Assembly (NCBI GenBank): GCA_023410055.1 | Contig: JAEYQK010000060.1 | Location: 4,405-68,404, forward strand | Direction: 5' to 3' | Length of the DNA stretch: 64,000 nucleotides | From: Acidobacteriota bacterium | Lineage (GTDB): Bacteria > Acidobacteriota > Terriglobia > Terriglobales > Acidobacteriaceae | In this document: positions 35,651 through 45,084 of the stretch, one piece after another | How the letters are laid out: each line of letters opens with the position of its first letter | How positions within the stretch are numbered: the first letter of the stretch is position 1 | The notes under the pieces: generated by a model | What the model saw: the letters and a program-made list of their open reading frames with translations, nothing else | Told to the model about the DNA's origin: nothing | Database searches by the model: none | Program-made: the position numbers and the translations under genes

Positions 35651-36523
35651 CTACTCCGCAGGAAGTATTCGGCTCTCGGCTCGGAACAGGTGATAATCAC
35701 CGAACGTCAGTTCATTTCGGATGCATCCCAGCAGTTCCCGAAAGCAACTTACGTTTTCTCCCCGTAGTGGTACATGTTGCGGCCCAACTTCACCGATTAC
35801 GACATCACCATAGTCAAGCGTGGTGGTGGATTGCGAAACCGGGGTTCCCGGATCTACTTCAGAGGAAGTGACTTCCACAACCAGCCGGACAACGGCTCCC
35901 GAGCCGCGGTCTACATAAACCGAGCCATGATAACCAGGATAGATTCCGTTGCCGACGAAGAACCACTTCCACGAAACATTGTCTTCCCGCTTTACCCGGA
36001 AATCGTAGCGCCTCAGGTGCCTTCGCTCAATCACTGCATCAACAGGCGAGGCAAAGTCAGTGTGGCTCGCCTGGCTGAACACATCGAAAAGGTGAGCAAC
36101 TTCACCTGTTGACGTAACCTGCTCTGAGAACTGATCATCACTCGAAACGCCTGCTCTTGCGTTCTTCCCGTTTACAGTGACATTCGCGTAATGGCTTTGC
36201 AGTCTCTGTACGGTCAGTTCGGCCTTAATGATGTCGGGTTTGTGCTTCGGCGAAAGCGTTCGCCGCACCGTTTCCACGGACACGAGATTGGGCAATGTGC
36301 GAGGCAGCTGAAGCGCATATTCGCAAGTGTCCGCCAGCGGTTGAAAGTCGGGGCCTCGGCTTCTGAGTTGGCCACAGATTTCGCGCACCTGTTGCGTAGT
36401 GTCACTCAGATTCGAAGGCTCTGCAGCGCCGACCCTTGCGCTAAGCGGGATAGTAAAGCACACGAAGACCAGCAGGTACCTGCGACAGACGCGAATCCGT
36501 GAGACCATGTTTGCCTTGTTCAT
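35651..36523 (-). CDS. Secreted protein of unknown function
   Basis: 290 residues with a signal peptide (hydrophobic stretch about 15-33). The mature protein has a helical start (TTQQVREICGQLRSRG) and a beta-rich C-terminal half (YDFRVKREDNVSWKWFF, GSVYVDRGSGAVVRLVVEV). It keeps four cysteines in the mature part, two near the start and two near the end, that could form disulfides. I do not recognise the family. It stands alone between the tRNA and a small unknown gene. Confidence 0.65.
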   Translation of the reverse strand: MNKANMVSRIRVCRRYLLVFVCFTIPLSARVGAAEPSNLSDTTQQVREICGQLRSRGPDFQPLADTCEYALQLPRTLPNLVSVETVRRTLSPKHKPDIIKAELTVQRLQSHYANVTVNGKNARAGVSSDDQFSEQVTSTGEVAHLFDVFSQASHTDFASPVDAVIERRHLRRYDFRVKREDNVSWKWFFVGNGIYPGYHGSVYVDRGSGAVVRLVVEVTSSEVDPGTPVSQSTTTLDYGDVVIGEVGPQHVPLRGENVSCFRELLGCIRNELTFGDYHLFRAESRILPAE

Positions 36524-36556
36524 ATCACGTGTGCTGTCCAGGCTCGGCTAGCGCAT

Positions 36557-36895
36557 TCATTTCTGCTTAAACGGAATCACGGAACCAGACGGGATAGCCT
36601 GTTCTGCCTTCGTCGCCTTGGGGCTTGATTCAACCAACCGCAAAAAACGCGGAGACACATTCCACCGAAGGCCTTCGTCCGTGATGACGGTAACGGACTT
36701 TGTGCTGTAGCGAGTCAGTATCCCACACACGGGAGGTTCTCCCTCCGGCTGGAACGTAACGCGATCGCCGATGCGGAAGTCCAGCATGGCCTTGTGCGCG
36801 CGCATCTGCCCTATCACTCTGAGGCGCTGCACGATGCGGTGGTTCAGATCTACGAGTTCAGCTTCGGTCAGATTATCGATGTTGATGCGAGTCAT
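36557..36895 (-). CDS. Small conserved protein with SH3/KOW-like segment
   Basis: 112 residues. An N-terminal helix (NLTEAELVDLNHRIVQRLRV) is followed by a small beta unit (FRIGDRVTFQPEG, GILTRYSTKSVTVITDEG, RWNVSPRFLRLV) resembling an SH3-like nucleic-acid-binding barrel. Cytoplasmic, with no signal peptide. Function unknown; family recognition is by pattern only. Confidence 0.65.
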   Translation of the reverse strand: MTRINIDNLTEAELVDLNHRIVQRLRVIGQMRAHKAMLDFRIGDRVTFQPEGEPPVCGILTRYSTKSVTVITDEGLRWNVSPRFLRLVESSPKATKAEQAIPSGSVIPFKQK

Positions 36896-36976
36896 GTTCG
36901 TTGCCGAGTATTATACGTTCAGAGAACGAATGGTCGAACCACGATGTCGCGACCGAAAAGTCACCGCCTGCCGATG

Positions 36977-36998
36977 CCTGTAAACTACCTGTAAACTA
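36977..36998. repeat. 11-bp tandem duplication before the DUF3592 gene
   Basis: CCTGTAAACTA occurs twice in direct succession (36977-36987 and 36988-36998), ending 5 bases before the ATG at 37004. It overlaps the leader where an operator or ribosome site would be expected. Confidence 0.9.
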
Positions 36999-37003
36999 GA
37001 AGT

Positions 37004-37534
37004 ATGAAGCCGGAAACAAGCGCCAGCCTGAAGGTGGTAGCATTTGGATTCTTTCTGCTCTTTTTGATTTTTATCGGCTTGTCGGTTCCCTTTTATCTGC
37101 GGGCACGCGATGTCCTGAAGAACTGGGTTGTGACCGACGCCCAAGTACGCGACTCCGATATTGTCTCTATTCCCGCGAAGCGCGGCACACAATACGACGC
37201 TCACATCGTCGTTGAATATCGGATCGGGCAGAGCGTACTGACGACGCTCGTAACGTCAGGATATCGAAGCGGTCGGCGTTCGCATGCCCAGGCATGGGTC
37301 GACCGATATCCTGCCGGACGCCGCATCACGGTCGCCTACAACCCGCTGCAACCGAATCAGGTAAGACTTGAACCCGGTTACAACAGCTTCTTCCTTGCAA
37401 TTCCGTTGTTGATCAGCGAGGTGGGATTGGGATTTGCAGGTGTGGCCCTGATCTTCTTCGTTATCGCGCGACGGGGCGAAGAGCGGAAGAAATTAGGGTG
37501 GCGCGCTAAACAACGGTTACGCAATCAGTCCTGA
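37004..37534 (+). CDS. DUF3592 membrane protein
   Basis: 176 residues. Two membrane helices (about 9-31 and 128-150) flank an extracytoplasmic beta domain with WVVTDAQVRDSDIV, VVEYRIGQSVLTT and the DUF3592 signature RITVAYNPLQPNQVRLEPG. The function of this family is unknown. It converges with gtrA with a 10-base overlap. Confidence 0.85.
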   Translation: MKPETSASLKVVAFGFFLLFLIFIGLSVPFYLRARDVLKNWVVTDAQVRDSDIVSIPAKRGTQYDAHIVVEYRIGQSVLTTLVTSGYRSGRRSHAQAWVDRYPAGRRITVAYNPLQPNQVRLEPGYNSFFLAIPLLISEVGLGFAGVALIFFVIARRGEERKKLGWRAKQRLRNQS

Positions 37535-37935
37535 GCGCTCTCGGACTGGAGTTTTCGAAAGACCAGATGGTCGCTAACAAGGAAATTGAGCAGCACGCAT
37601 GTCCCGATAGCGATGATGTTCGAAGCGATCAACGGCAGATGAAAACGCCCGTGCATGACGGCCATGATCACAAGATTGCCCAGAATCGAAACAAGTCCGG
37701 TGCTCAGGTTGAACCGTAGCAATCGCCCCGCAGTTGCGAAGAAATCGCCTCCACACCGTTCTACCCACGTGAAGCGCTCGTGCCACACGAAGTTGTGAAT
37801 CACTGCGGTTTCCACCGCCAGCACTGTCGCGTATTGGTAATGAAGACCTAACCCGCCGTTCAGAATTTTCAGAACGGCGAGTTGCACAACGATACCGACC
37901 GCACCAACGAAATTGAACTTCAGCCAGCGAATCAC
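37525..37935 (-). CDS. GtrA-like four-helix membrane protein
   Basis: 136 residues with four membrane helices, matching GtrA length. It starts IRWLKFNFVGAVGIVVQLAV and has the conserved second-helix/loop motif HNFVWHERFTW. GtrA proteins are proposed to flip undecaprenyl-linked sugars or support glycan assembly. The GTG start at 37935 is fixed by GGGAGG 5 bases upstream; the longer frame to 38166 overlaps the neighbour. It is 23 bases downstream of the CDP-alcohol phosphotransferase gene and probably co-transcribed. Confidence 0.88.
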   Translation of the reverse strand: MIRWLKFNFVGAVGIVVQLAVLKILNGGLGLHYQYATVLAVETAVIHNFVWHERFTWVERCGGDFFATAGRLLRFNLSTGLVSILGNLVIMAVMHGRFHLPLIASNIIAIGTCVLLNFLVSDHLVFRKLQSESAQD

Positions 37936-37958
37936 GGATTCCTCCCAAAGCAAGACTT

Positions 37959-38690
37959 TCAACCTTGCGATCGAGCCAGGGGTTCCTCCCGATACAGTGT
38001 TCGTGTGTTCCTCGTGAAGGATAGCAGGAGTATCAACACCATGCCAACGATGCCGACCACACCACCAACGTCGAACAGACGGTAACGTCCGCCAATTACG
38101 AAAGGACGATAAAGAACTACGATGTTGCCGATTGCAAGCAGGATGCGCAGCTCCGTCGGGCTCCACTTGAAATGTGACAGCTTGAAAGAGCCCAAAGTGT
38201 AGGTTGCAAGATAGGTTTCGATCGAGAGTAGCAGGAAGGCGACAAGAAGTCCCACGGCGACGTACAGGCTCATAAGACCCGAAGCCGCCAAACCCGCGAA
38301 CAGGACTGAAGTGCCGAAAGCATCGATTACGTGATCAACATAGAACCCGTACCGTGGCCTTAGGTGGTTCCGAACTCTGGCCAGCGTGCCATCCAGGCTG
38401 TCGCCAAACCAGTTTATGAACAAGGCGACCGTCGCCAGAATAACCGCGTGACGGTTCCACCGAGCCATGGCGTAGGCTACCCCTGTCAGGACCATCCCCA
38501 CGGCGCCAAGAATTGTCAGGTGGTCTGAGTTAACCCACGCCGGCATCTTCTTAGCTAGTGCGACGAGGATTTTCTTCTCACCGGCGGCGAGCAGGCTCTC
38601 TTGCTTACGTGCGGCGTCGCGGAACTCCGAGTTTCCATCTCTTCTTGCAACCGCCTGGCGGTGGCCTAGAACAGCCTGATACGTATCCAT
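37959..38690 (-). CDS. CDP-alcohol phosphatidyltransferase family protein
   Basis: 243 residues, about six membrane helices. The catalytic motif DGxxARx8GxxxDxxxD is complete (DGTLARVRNHLRPRYGFYVD followed by HVID). These enzymes transfer a phospho-alcohol from a CDP-lipid to make phospholipids or inositol-type head groups; the acceptor cannot be predicted. ATG 38690 has GGGAGG 6 bases upstream; the frame to 38765 is not convincing. Paired with gtrA. Confidence 0.92.
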   Translation of the reverse strand: MDTYQAVLGHRQAVARRDGNSEFRDAARKQESLLAAGEKKILVALAKKMPAWVNSDHLTILGAVGMVLTGVAYAMARWNRHAVILATVALFINWFGDSLDGTLARVRNHLRPRYGFYVDHVIDAFGTSVLFAGLAASGLMSLYVAVGLLVAFLLLSIETYLATYTLGSFKLSHFKWSPTELRILLAIGNIVVLYRPFVIGGRYRLFDVGGVVGIVGMVLILLLSFTRNTRTLYREEPLARSQG

Positions 38691-38858
38691 GTATGCCCTC
38701 CCAGAGAGCGGGTCCTCTCTCACGGGCACAATATGGCAGGCGGACAGGTGCAAACAATGCATCACGGATAAAACGGCGCACGGGCGGCCATCATCTCGTA
38801 ATGCATTGAAAGATAGAAACTTACTGTCTCACATCATCGAAGGATAATGAGGATCGGG

Positions 38859-39233
38859 TTATTGCACGGACACGTTCTGCCATCCTTGGAGAAACGCGAG
38901 CGCCTGTTCTAGCCTTCCCTGCTGTTCCTCGGCCATTTCCAAAAAATAGAAACCGTAGTGATAGTCGTTCCGATAGACGATACGGGCAAAAGCATTGAGG
39001 CGGTCAAAGGGAAGCTCCAGCGCGATCTGCACGACCTCCCCCACCAACAGCGGCTGCGGTATGTCTGCGCCCATCCCGTACTCGTTGATGTCACTGCATA
39101 CTCCCTGCGTGCATCGCGTTCCGGCTAACGCATTGTGAGTCACCTCAACAGGCAGCTTTACGTCATAACGCACCGGTCGCGGCGTCATCGGCTTGGTATC
39201 TTCGGTGCGTATCGAAAGGTCCACAGTGCTCAT
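38859..39233 (-). CDS. PilZ domain protein (probable c-di-GMP binding)
   Basis: 124 residues, a single PilZ domain. The RxxxR part is RPVRYDVKLPVEV and the second binding motif is SDINEYGMGADIP, close to (D/N)x(S/N)xxG. The barrel ends with AFARIVYRNDYHYGFYFLE. It would bind cyclic di-GMP and pass the signal to an unknown partner. Start at ATG 39233 is uncertain; an ATG five codons upstream is equally possible. Confidence 0.85.
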   Translation of the reverse strand: MSTVDLSIRTEDTKPMTPRPVRYDVKLPVEVTHNALAGTRCTQGVCSDINEYGMGADIPQPLLVGEVVQIALELPFDRLNAFARIVYRNDYHYGFYFLEMAEEQQGRLEQALAFLQGWQNVSVQ

Positions 39234-39302
39234 TGGAAAGGCCCCCATGCGCCTCACCAACTACATCGGCAAATTGGAAAGGAAACTTTAGCGCGATTGC
39301 TG

Positions 39303-40478
39303 TCAGGCCGTGGCCGGCCCGCCGTCCCAGCCGCCAACGCTGGCAACGAAGTCACGAACAACATGGGGCAGCGTTCTGTAACACCTTGCCTTCAGCCCCA
39401 CATAGCCCTGCGCTCCCGCGAACAGATCGCCCAGAAGATGCCGGAATGAGGAACTCTCTGCAGCAAACTGGATCATGCGCTCAAGAATCGTTTCGCCCAG
39501 GAAAGTCCCGTGGAAGAAACGTTCAGCGTACTTCGCACCTTCGATCAGTTCAGGCAGAAAGTCCTGCTTCACCAGATCGGCGTACGATTCAGGCTGGCCT
39601 CGGAGAATCGCTTTTGCCAGCAGGTCGCCTGACCGCAGCGCATAATAAAGTCCCTCGCCCGTAACCGGATCGACAAAACCGGCGCTGTCGCCGACCATCG
39701 CCCAGCCCTCGCCGGTCACCCGCAAACGTTTCAGAGTTGATGCACGAGCTGCCGGCAGCACATGTGCGTAGAGCTGAGCGCCTTCCAGCGAGTAGCCTTC
39801 CTTAGCAAGAAACTCCTCAAGCAGCGTGCGCAACTCAGACGTCGGTACGTCATCCATCCTGCCGCAAATACCTGCCGAATAATGATCGCTCCGAGGGAAA
39901 GTCCATATATAGCCGTCGATCCCGTCAACGAATCGAATCTGCATTCGACGACTGCTGCCCGGAATGTAATACCCGACCGTAGCCATCAGATCCGCTGGCT
40001 CGAATGCTTTGTAGAACTGCGCTCGAAACGAATTGCGCGCTCCAGCCGCGAGTACAACAAAATCGGCGGTTACCGTTCCCGATTTCGTCGCCAGCAGGAA
40101 CCGACTGTTCTGGCGTTCTATCATGGTCACGCGCTGACGGTGCAACTCGGCTCCGGCCTCGGCAGCTCGATCCAGCAGCATGCCATTCAAAACACGCCGG
40201 GAGAAAATCGCCACTGGCTTGTCCAATGGCATCGTCGTGCGCCGTCCAGCCGGGCTGATGAACTCGCATGAGTCCACCACGTTGCGCTCAACGGATGCTT
40301 CCTGAAGAAACGGAAACTGAATGAGCGCTTTGTGGGTAATGCCACCACCGCACGGCTTCTCCCACGCAAGCTTCTCGTCGAAGAGGATGACGTTGCGGCC
40401 GCCACGCGCAAGTTCGGCTGCAGCCAGCGCACCCGCTGGCCCTCCACCGACTACTGCAATAACGTCCGTGCGACGCAT
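39303..40478 (-). CDS. Geranylgeranyl reductase-like FAD-dependent oxidoreductase
   Basis: 391 residues. The N-terminal FAD motif is VIAVVGGGPAGALAAAELA, followed by the family-specific WEKPCGGGIT and, later, AMVGDSAGFVDPVTGEGLYYA for FAD binding. These enzymes hydrogenate isoprenoid chains (chlorophyll side chains, archaeal lipids, or menaquinone tails in bacteria). Given the nearby cytochrome c maturation genes, a quinone-related substrate is possible but unproven. It lies 51 bases downstream of ccmD. Confidence 0.9.
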   Translation of the reverse strand: MRRTDVIAVVGGGPAGALAAAELARGGRNVILFDEKLAWEKPCGGGITHKALIQFPFLQEASVERNVVDSCEFISPAGRRTTMPLDKPVAIFSRRVLNGMLLDRAAEAGAELHRQRVTMIERQNSRFLLATKSGTVTADFVVLAAGARNSFRAQFYKAFEPADLMATVGYYIPGSSRRMQIRFVDGIDGYIWTFPRSDHYSAGICGRMDDVPTSELRTLLEEFLAKEGYSLEGAQLYAHVLPAARASTLKRLRVTGEGWAMVGDSAGFVDPVTGEGLYYALRSGDLLAKAILRGQPESYADLVKQDFLPELIEGAKYAERFFHGTFLGETILERMIQFAAESSSFRHLLGDLFAGAQGYVGLKARCYRTLPHVVRDFVASVGGWDGGPATA

Positions 40479-40529
40479 AAGTCGATTACTTTAGCAGGTC
40501 TGAGCCGGACAGAAAACGACAGGTAGCCA

Positions 40530-40652
40530 CTATTGGCGCTTGTTCAATTCTCTCGTCTCTTCCTGGACGCGAGCGTAACCGCGCGTCAGCGAGATGAGAT
40601 AGAGGACGTGAATGATCCATGTGGCCGTGATCGCAGCGTAAAGATAATTCAT
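40530..40652 (-). CDS. ccmD: CcmD-like small membrane protein
   Basis: 40 residues: one membrane helix (YAAITATWIIHVLYLISL) followed by a charged helix (RVQEETRELNKR), the normal layout of CcmD. CcmD helps release haem-loaded CcmE from the CcmABC complex. Its ATG shares the A of the ccmC stop (TGATG), giving tight coupling. A longer overlapping frame extends across ccmC and is not coding. Confidence 0.85.
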   Translation of the reverse strand: MNYLYAAITATWIIHVLYLISLTRGYARVQEETRELNKRQ

Positions 40653-41374
40653 CAAGACACCTTCACTTTCGCGGAACTGATAGGCGTAACATTCGAGAGT
40701 TGCTCTTCTTGTAGTGCGTGTGCCTCTTCGAGCTGTTGACGCGAACGCTCGAGACGATACCGGAGCCACAGCACCATCGAACCGAACACCATGAAGGCCA
40801 GCCAGTTGATCATCAATGCTTTCATCATCAGCGGATCGATCCCCGACCCTTCGCCACCGGCAATGACAGGCTGCGGATGTTGCGTCCGGAAGTAGCGAAT
40901 CGACAGATAAACAATCGGCACGTCGATGAAGCCAAATATGGCCAGTGCCGCCGCCAGTACCGGAGTCTGACCGCCGCTGGAGTAACGCCGCAAAATGAGA
41001 TAGCTGACATAAATCAGCCACAGAATCAGCGTCGTCGTCAGTCGCGCATCCCATGTCCACCAGATGCCCCAGACCGGCTTCGCCCACAGTGGCCCCGTAA
41101 CAAGCACCACTGTGCAAAACACGACGCCGACTTCGGCCGAGGCCAGCGCGAATGCATCCGAGCGCTTATCGCGTCTCCAAAGATAGATCGCCGACGCGAC
41201 GAAGTTCGCAAAGAACAGCAGAAATGCCGTCCAGGCCGACGGCACGTGGTAGTAAAAGATTCGCTGCACGTTGCCCATCGTCTGCTCGGTAGGTGCAAGC
41301 ACTAGGGCTTGGTACAGGCCATAGCTCAACAGCGCCCCAGCAATCAGCGCGAATATCACAAGCTTAGTTCGCAT
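40652..41374 (-). CDS. ccmC: CcmC haem-handling protein
   Basis: 240 residues, six membrane helices. The haem-binding WWD motif (VWGIWWTWDARLTT) is intact, as are periplasmic His residues in IFYYHVPSAW and, later, RTQHPQP. It presents haem to CcmE. Gene order E-A-B-C-D on the minus strand matches a ccm operon. A 35-residue Gln/Glu-rich C-terminal extension follows the last helix. Confidence 0.94.
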   Translation of the reverse strand: MRTKLVIFALIAGALLSYGLYQALVLAPTEQTMGNVQRIFYYHVPSAWTAFLLFFANFVASAIYLWRRDKRSDAFALASAEVGVVFCTVVLVTGPLWAKPVWGIWWTWDARLTTTLILWLIYVSYLILRRYSSGGQTPVLAAALAIFGFIDVPIVYLSIRYFRTQHPQPVIAGGEGSGIDPLMMKALMINWLAFMVFGSMVLWLRYRLERSRQQLEEAHALQEEQLSNVTPISSAKVKVS

Positions 41375-41376
41375 AA

Positions 41377-42054
41377 CTATTCCGCATGTAACACAGTTTC
41401 AAATAGCAGTAGGCACGCGGTCGTAAACACCAGGTCGTAAACCGCGAGCAGGTTAATCCAGAAAACCGGCGATGAATCGCCAGTCAATATGGCCGTGGTC
41501 GCCTCGACCATCGCCAGCAACGCCGGAATGGATATCGGAAACAGGATCAGCGGCAGCATCACTTCCCTGCTGCGCGTACGAATCGACATCGCGGCAAAGA
41601 ACGTGCCGTTGACCACCAGGGCCCAGGTCGCAAGCGCGCCTACTAGCACCAGTTGCCACGTCGGCCCGATCGGACGCAGGTTGTAGAACATCACGAACAG
41701 CGGAGCCATCAGGATTTCAAGGATGCCGACGAATAGGAAGTTCCCGACCGCCTTAGCCAGAAATAGCGAATTCGCTGGCGCTGGCGAGACGCGGTAGGCA
41801 TCCAGTACCTGGTTGCGTAGCTCGCGGGCCCAGGTCTGATTGAGTGCCACGACTGCGGCAAACAGAAAAGCAACCCAGATCAACCCGCCAGCGATCTGCC
41901 GCGATTCTTCCGCTGTCGGGTTGAATGAGAAGCTAAAGATCACCACGACCAGCAACGCGAAGAACAACATCGAGTTGATGGCGTCTTTCGATCGCCACTC
42001 CAGCCGTATATCTTTCGCCAGCGTCGCTCTGAGCACGGAGGCCAATGCACTCAT
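41377..42054 (-). CDS. ccmB: CcmB ABC transporter permease
   Basis: 225 residues with six membrane helices. It shows the CcmB pattern LATKDIRLEW-like start (LAKDIRLEWRSKDAINSMLF), LWARE-type WARELRNQVLDAYRVSPAP and the later LPLILFPISIPALLA. It pairs with CcmA to power release of haem-CcmE. Its ATG overlaps the ccmA stop, and its end is 2 bases from ccmC. Confidence 0.94.
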   Translation of the reverse strand: MSALASVLRATLAKDIRLEWRSKDAINSMLFFALLVVVIFSFSFNPTAEESRQIAGGLIWVAFLFAAVVALNQTWARELRNQVLDAYRVSPAPANSLFLAKAVGNFLFVGILEILMAPLFVMFYNLRPIGPTWQLVLVGALATWALVVNGTFFAAMSIRTRSREVMLPLILFPISIPALLAMVEATTAILTGDSSPVFWINLLAVYDLVFTTACLLLFETVLHAE

Positions 42055-42803
42055 TGCCGTACCTCCGTTTCGTATGCCGTAGCGCCGGACTCCAGTCCGG
42101 CTGAATTCTCCAGGGCTGCCGTGTTCTTGCGCGCGACAATTCGCCCCGAATCCATATGAACAAATTCGTCGGCAATCCCTTCCAGCAGTGACGGCTGATG
42201 CGTCACCAGAAAAATCGTTCGCCCACCATCGCGCATCGCACCCAGCAACCGCACCATTTCGCGGGCCGACGTTATATCCACGTTTGAAAACGGCTCATCC
42301 AGCAGCAGAAGCTTCGGATCGTTCAGGATGGCGCGAGCAAGAGAGAGTCGTTGGCGCATTCCTTGCGAGTACTGCCCCACTCGTCGATTCAGCGACGGAT
42401 CAAGTCCCACGATGCGAATCGCATTCTCGCAGAGTTTCTTGTCGTAAATCCCATAGAGACCGGCAAAATACTCCATGTTCTCGATCGCGCTCAATTCGTC
42501 ATAAAGCAACGGCGCATGAGCCATGTATCCGAATTGAGGACGAATCGTCTGGAGCTTCGTCGTGCCCAGCACCTCGACCGTGCCCCTCGTAGGCTGAAGC
42601 AGTCCGGCGATGATGCGAAGTAAAGTAGACTTACCCGCGCCGTTGTCGCCGACAATCGTATAAAGCTGTCCGTAAGAGAATTCTGCCGTCACGCCACGCA
42701 ATGCGGCAAAGCGGCCGAAATGCCGCGTCACTTTCGAAAGCGCAACCGCCGGACTCGATGCCGCAGCACCGGCAGCTCCGCCATTCGAATTAGTGTCACG
42801 CAT
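42051..42803 (-). CDS. ccmA: CcmA ABC transporter ATPase
   Basis: 250 residues. Walker A is VGDNGAGKSTLLR, the signature is YSQGMRQRLSLARA, Walker B is LLLLDEPFSNVD, and the switch His is in FLVTHQPSLLE. Its last 16 or so residues are unusual: AGLESGAT (about 235-242) is encoded by a 23-base palindromic repeat found again after thiC, so the tail was probably altered by a repeat insertion. The repeat lies after the conserved fold, so activity should remain. Confidence 0.94.
   Translation of the reverse strand: MRDTNSNGGAAGAAASSPAVALSKVTRHFGRFAALRGVTAEFSYGQLYTIVGDNGAGKSTLLRIIAGLLQPTRGTVEVLGTTKLQTIRPQFGYMAHAPLLYDELSAIENMEYFAGLYGIYDKKLCENAIRIVGLDPSLNRRVGQYSQGMRQRLSLARAILNDPKLLLLDEPFSNVDITSAREMVRLLGAMRDGGRTIFLVTHQPSLLEGIADEFVHMDSGRIVARKNTAALENSAGLESGATAYETEVRQ
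42079..42101. repeat. GTAGCGCCG palindromic repeat inside the 3' end of ccmA
   Basis: A 23-base copy of the sequence starting GTAGCGCCGGACTCCAGTCC, identical to 44990-45012. Here it is read through as codons for AGLESGAT near the CcmA C-terminus, 25 bases before the end of the stop codon. Confidence 0.9.
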
Positions 42804-42819
42804 CAGCAGTTCGATCCGC

Positions 42820-43293
42820 TCACTTTGAAACCGAAGTTGCCTGGGCCTTCTGCACTGGTTCGGAATTGGAGGTCATCTGCGCCGGTCCGCCATCCTTCTT
42901 GGGCGCATATTTTGACGCGCACTTCGCCTGCAACTGCTTCGCATGGAATACGCCATCGCGTCCGTATTGCCCCTCGGCAAGTGCCTGAGAGTCGTCCTTG
43001 AAAGTATCCGGCGGAGCCTCAGTGCCGTTGTAGACCACGGGAATTGTAAGGTCGTTCTCTTTCAGCGAGAACTCGACTCGTGTGCCAGCGCGCTTGATCG
43101 TTCCCGGAACAACGTTCCCTGCAACACGCAACCGCTTGGAATAGCGGCTCGCGTCCATCGTCTGCAATTCCTTGATCGTGACGTAATAGCTTTTGCTTTC
43201 CTGAACGCCCGTCCACGCGAGATAGCCAAGCGCACACACGATCACTACTATGGCCACGCCGAAGCGCAGGTACTTACTGCTTTGCTCTGACAT
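42820..43293 (-). CDS. ccmE: CcmE-like haem chaperone, CxxxY variant
   Basis: 157 residues. A single N-terminal membrane helix (RFGVAIVVIVCALGYLAWTG) anchors a periplasmic OB-fold: TIKELQTMDASRYSKRLRVA, VVPGTIKRAG, FSLKENDLTIPVVYNG. At the haem-attachment site the usual HxxxY is replaced by CASKY (Cys about 125, Tyr about 129). This Cys type is known from Desulfovibrio and archaeal CcmE. It would bind haem covalently through Cys and hand it to apocytochromes. First gene of the leftward ccm set; no ccmF, G or H in the window. Confidence 0.92.
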   Translation of the reverse strand: MSEQSSKYLRFGVAIVVIVCALGYLAWTGVQESKSYYVTIKELQTMDASRYSKRLRVAGNVVPGTIKRAGTRVEFSLKENDLTIPVVYNGTEAPPDTFKDDSQALAEGQYGRDGVFHAKQLQAKCASKYAPKKDGGPAQMTSNSEPVQKAQATSVSK

Positions 43294-43479
43294 GCTCGAT
43301 TCCCCACATCACTGTTGGCGCATCCGAGAAGATGCACAACCGATACCACATTGGCGCAACTGTAGGTTTCCCTGACAACGGCGGCCAAGGCTCGCCAGCT
43401 TCATCAGATGCTTGAAGACGGCCTAAGTTGCACGGTTTTGCAGACTGCCGGACAACATCTCGCGACTTCGCCAGCAGCG

Positions 43480-43485
43480 TATAAT
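43480..43485 (+). promoter_or_regulatory. Candidate -10 box for thiC
   Basis: A perfect TATAAT 33 bases upstream of the ATG at 43519. With initiation near 43492 the leader would be only about 27 bases. No good -35 at the matching distance. Confidence 0.5.
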
Positions 43486-43518
43486 ACTGGTTTTCAGACC
43501 GTGAAAAGGATTCGTTCT

Positions 43519-44967
<1,449 letters not shown>

Positions 44968-44985
44968 GCGAACCCGCGGACGGTG

Positions 44986-45043
44986 GCAAGTAGCGCCGGA
45001 CTCCAGTCCGGCACGTGCCGACCAGGAGGTCGGCGCTACTTGC
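44986..45043. repeat. GTAGCGCCG-type palindromic element downstream of thiC
   Basis: Outer arms GCAAGTAGCGCCG (44986-44998) and CGGCGCTACTTGC (45031-45043) are perfect inverted 13-mers. Inside are two smaller hairpins, GGACTCCAGTCC and GCCGACC-AGGA-GGTCGGC, so the transcript could fold into a three-armed structure. The left half is identical to the copy in ccmA. Confidence 0.92.
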
Positions 45044-45055
45044 AGAGGAAATGGC

Positions 45056-45084
45056 AAAGGCACCTCATGCGGGTGCCTTTTTTA
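45056..45084 (+). terminator. Intrinsic terminator of thiC
   Basis: AAAGGCACC (45056-45064), 7-base loop, GGTGCCTTT (45072-45080) followed by TTTA. The T-tract touches the stop codon of the convergent gene at 45082. Confidence 0.9.

Noticed and set aside
40653..41117. Upstream extension of the ccmD frame across ccmC
   Set aside because: It lies in another frame of ccmC; the ccmD start at 40652 gives the right length and coupling.
43300..43518. Possible TPP riboswitch before thiC
   Set aside because: No THI-box core sequence could be found on reading the region.
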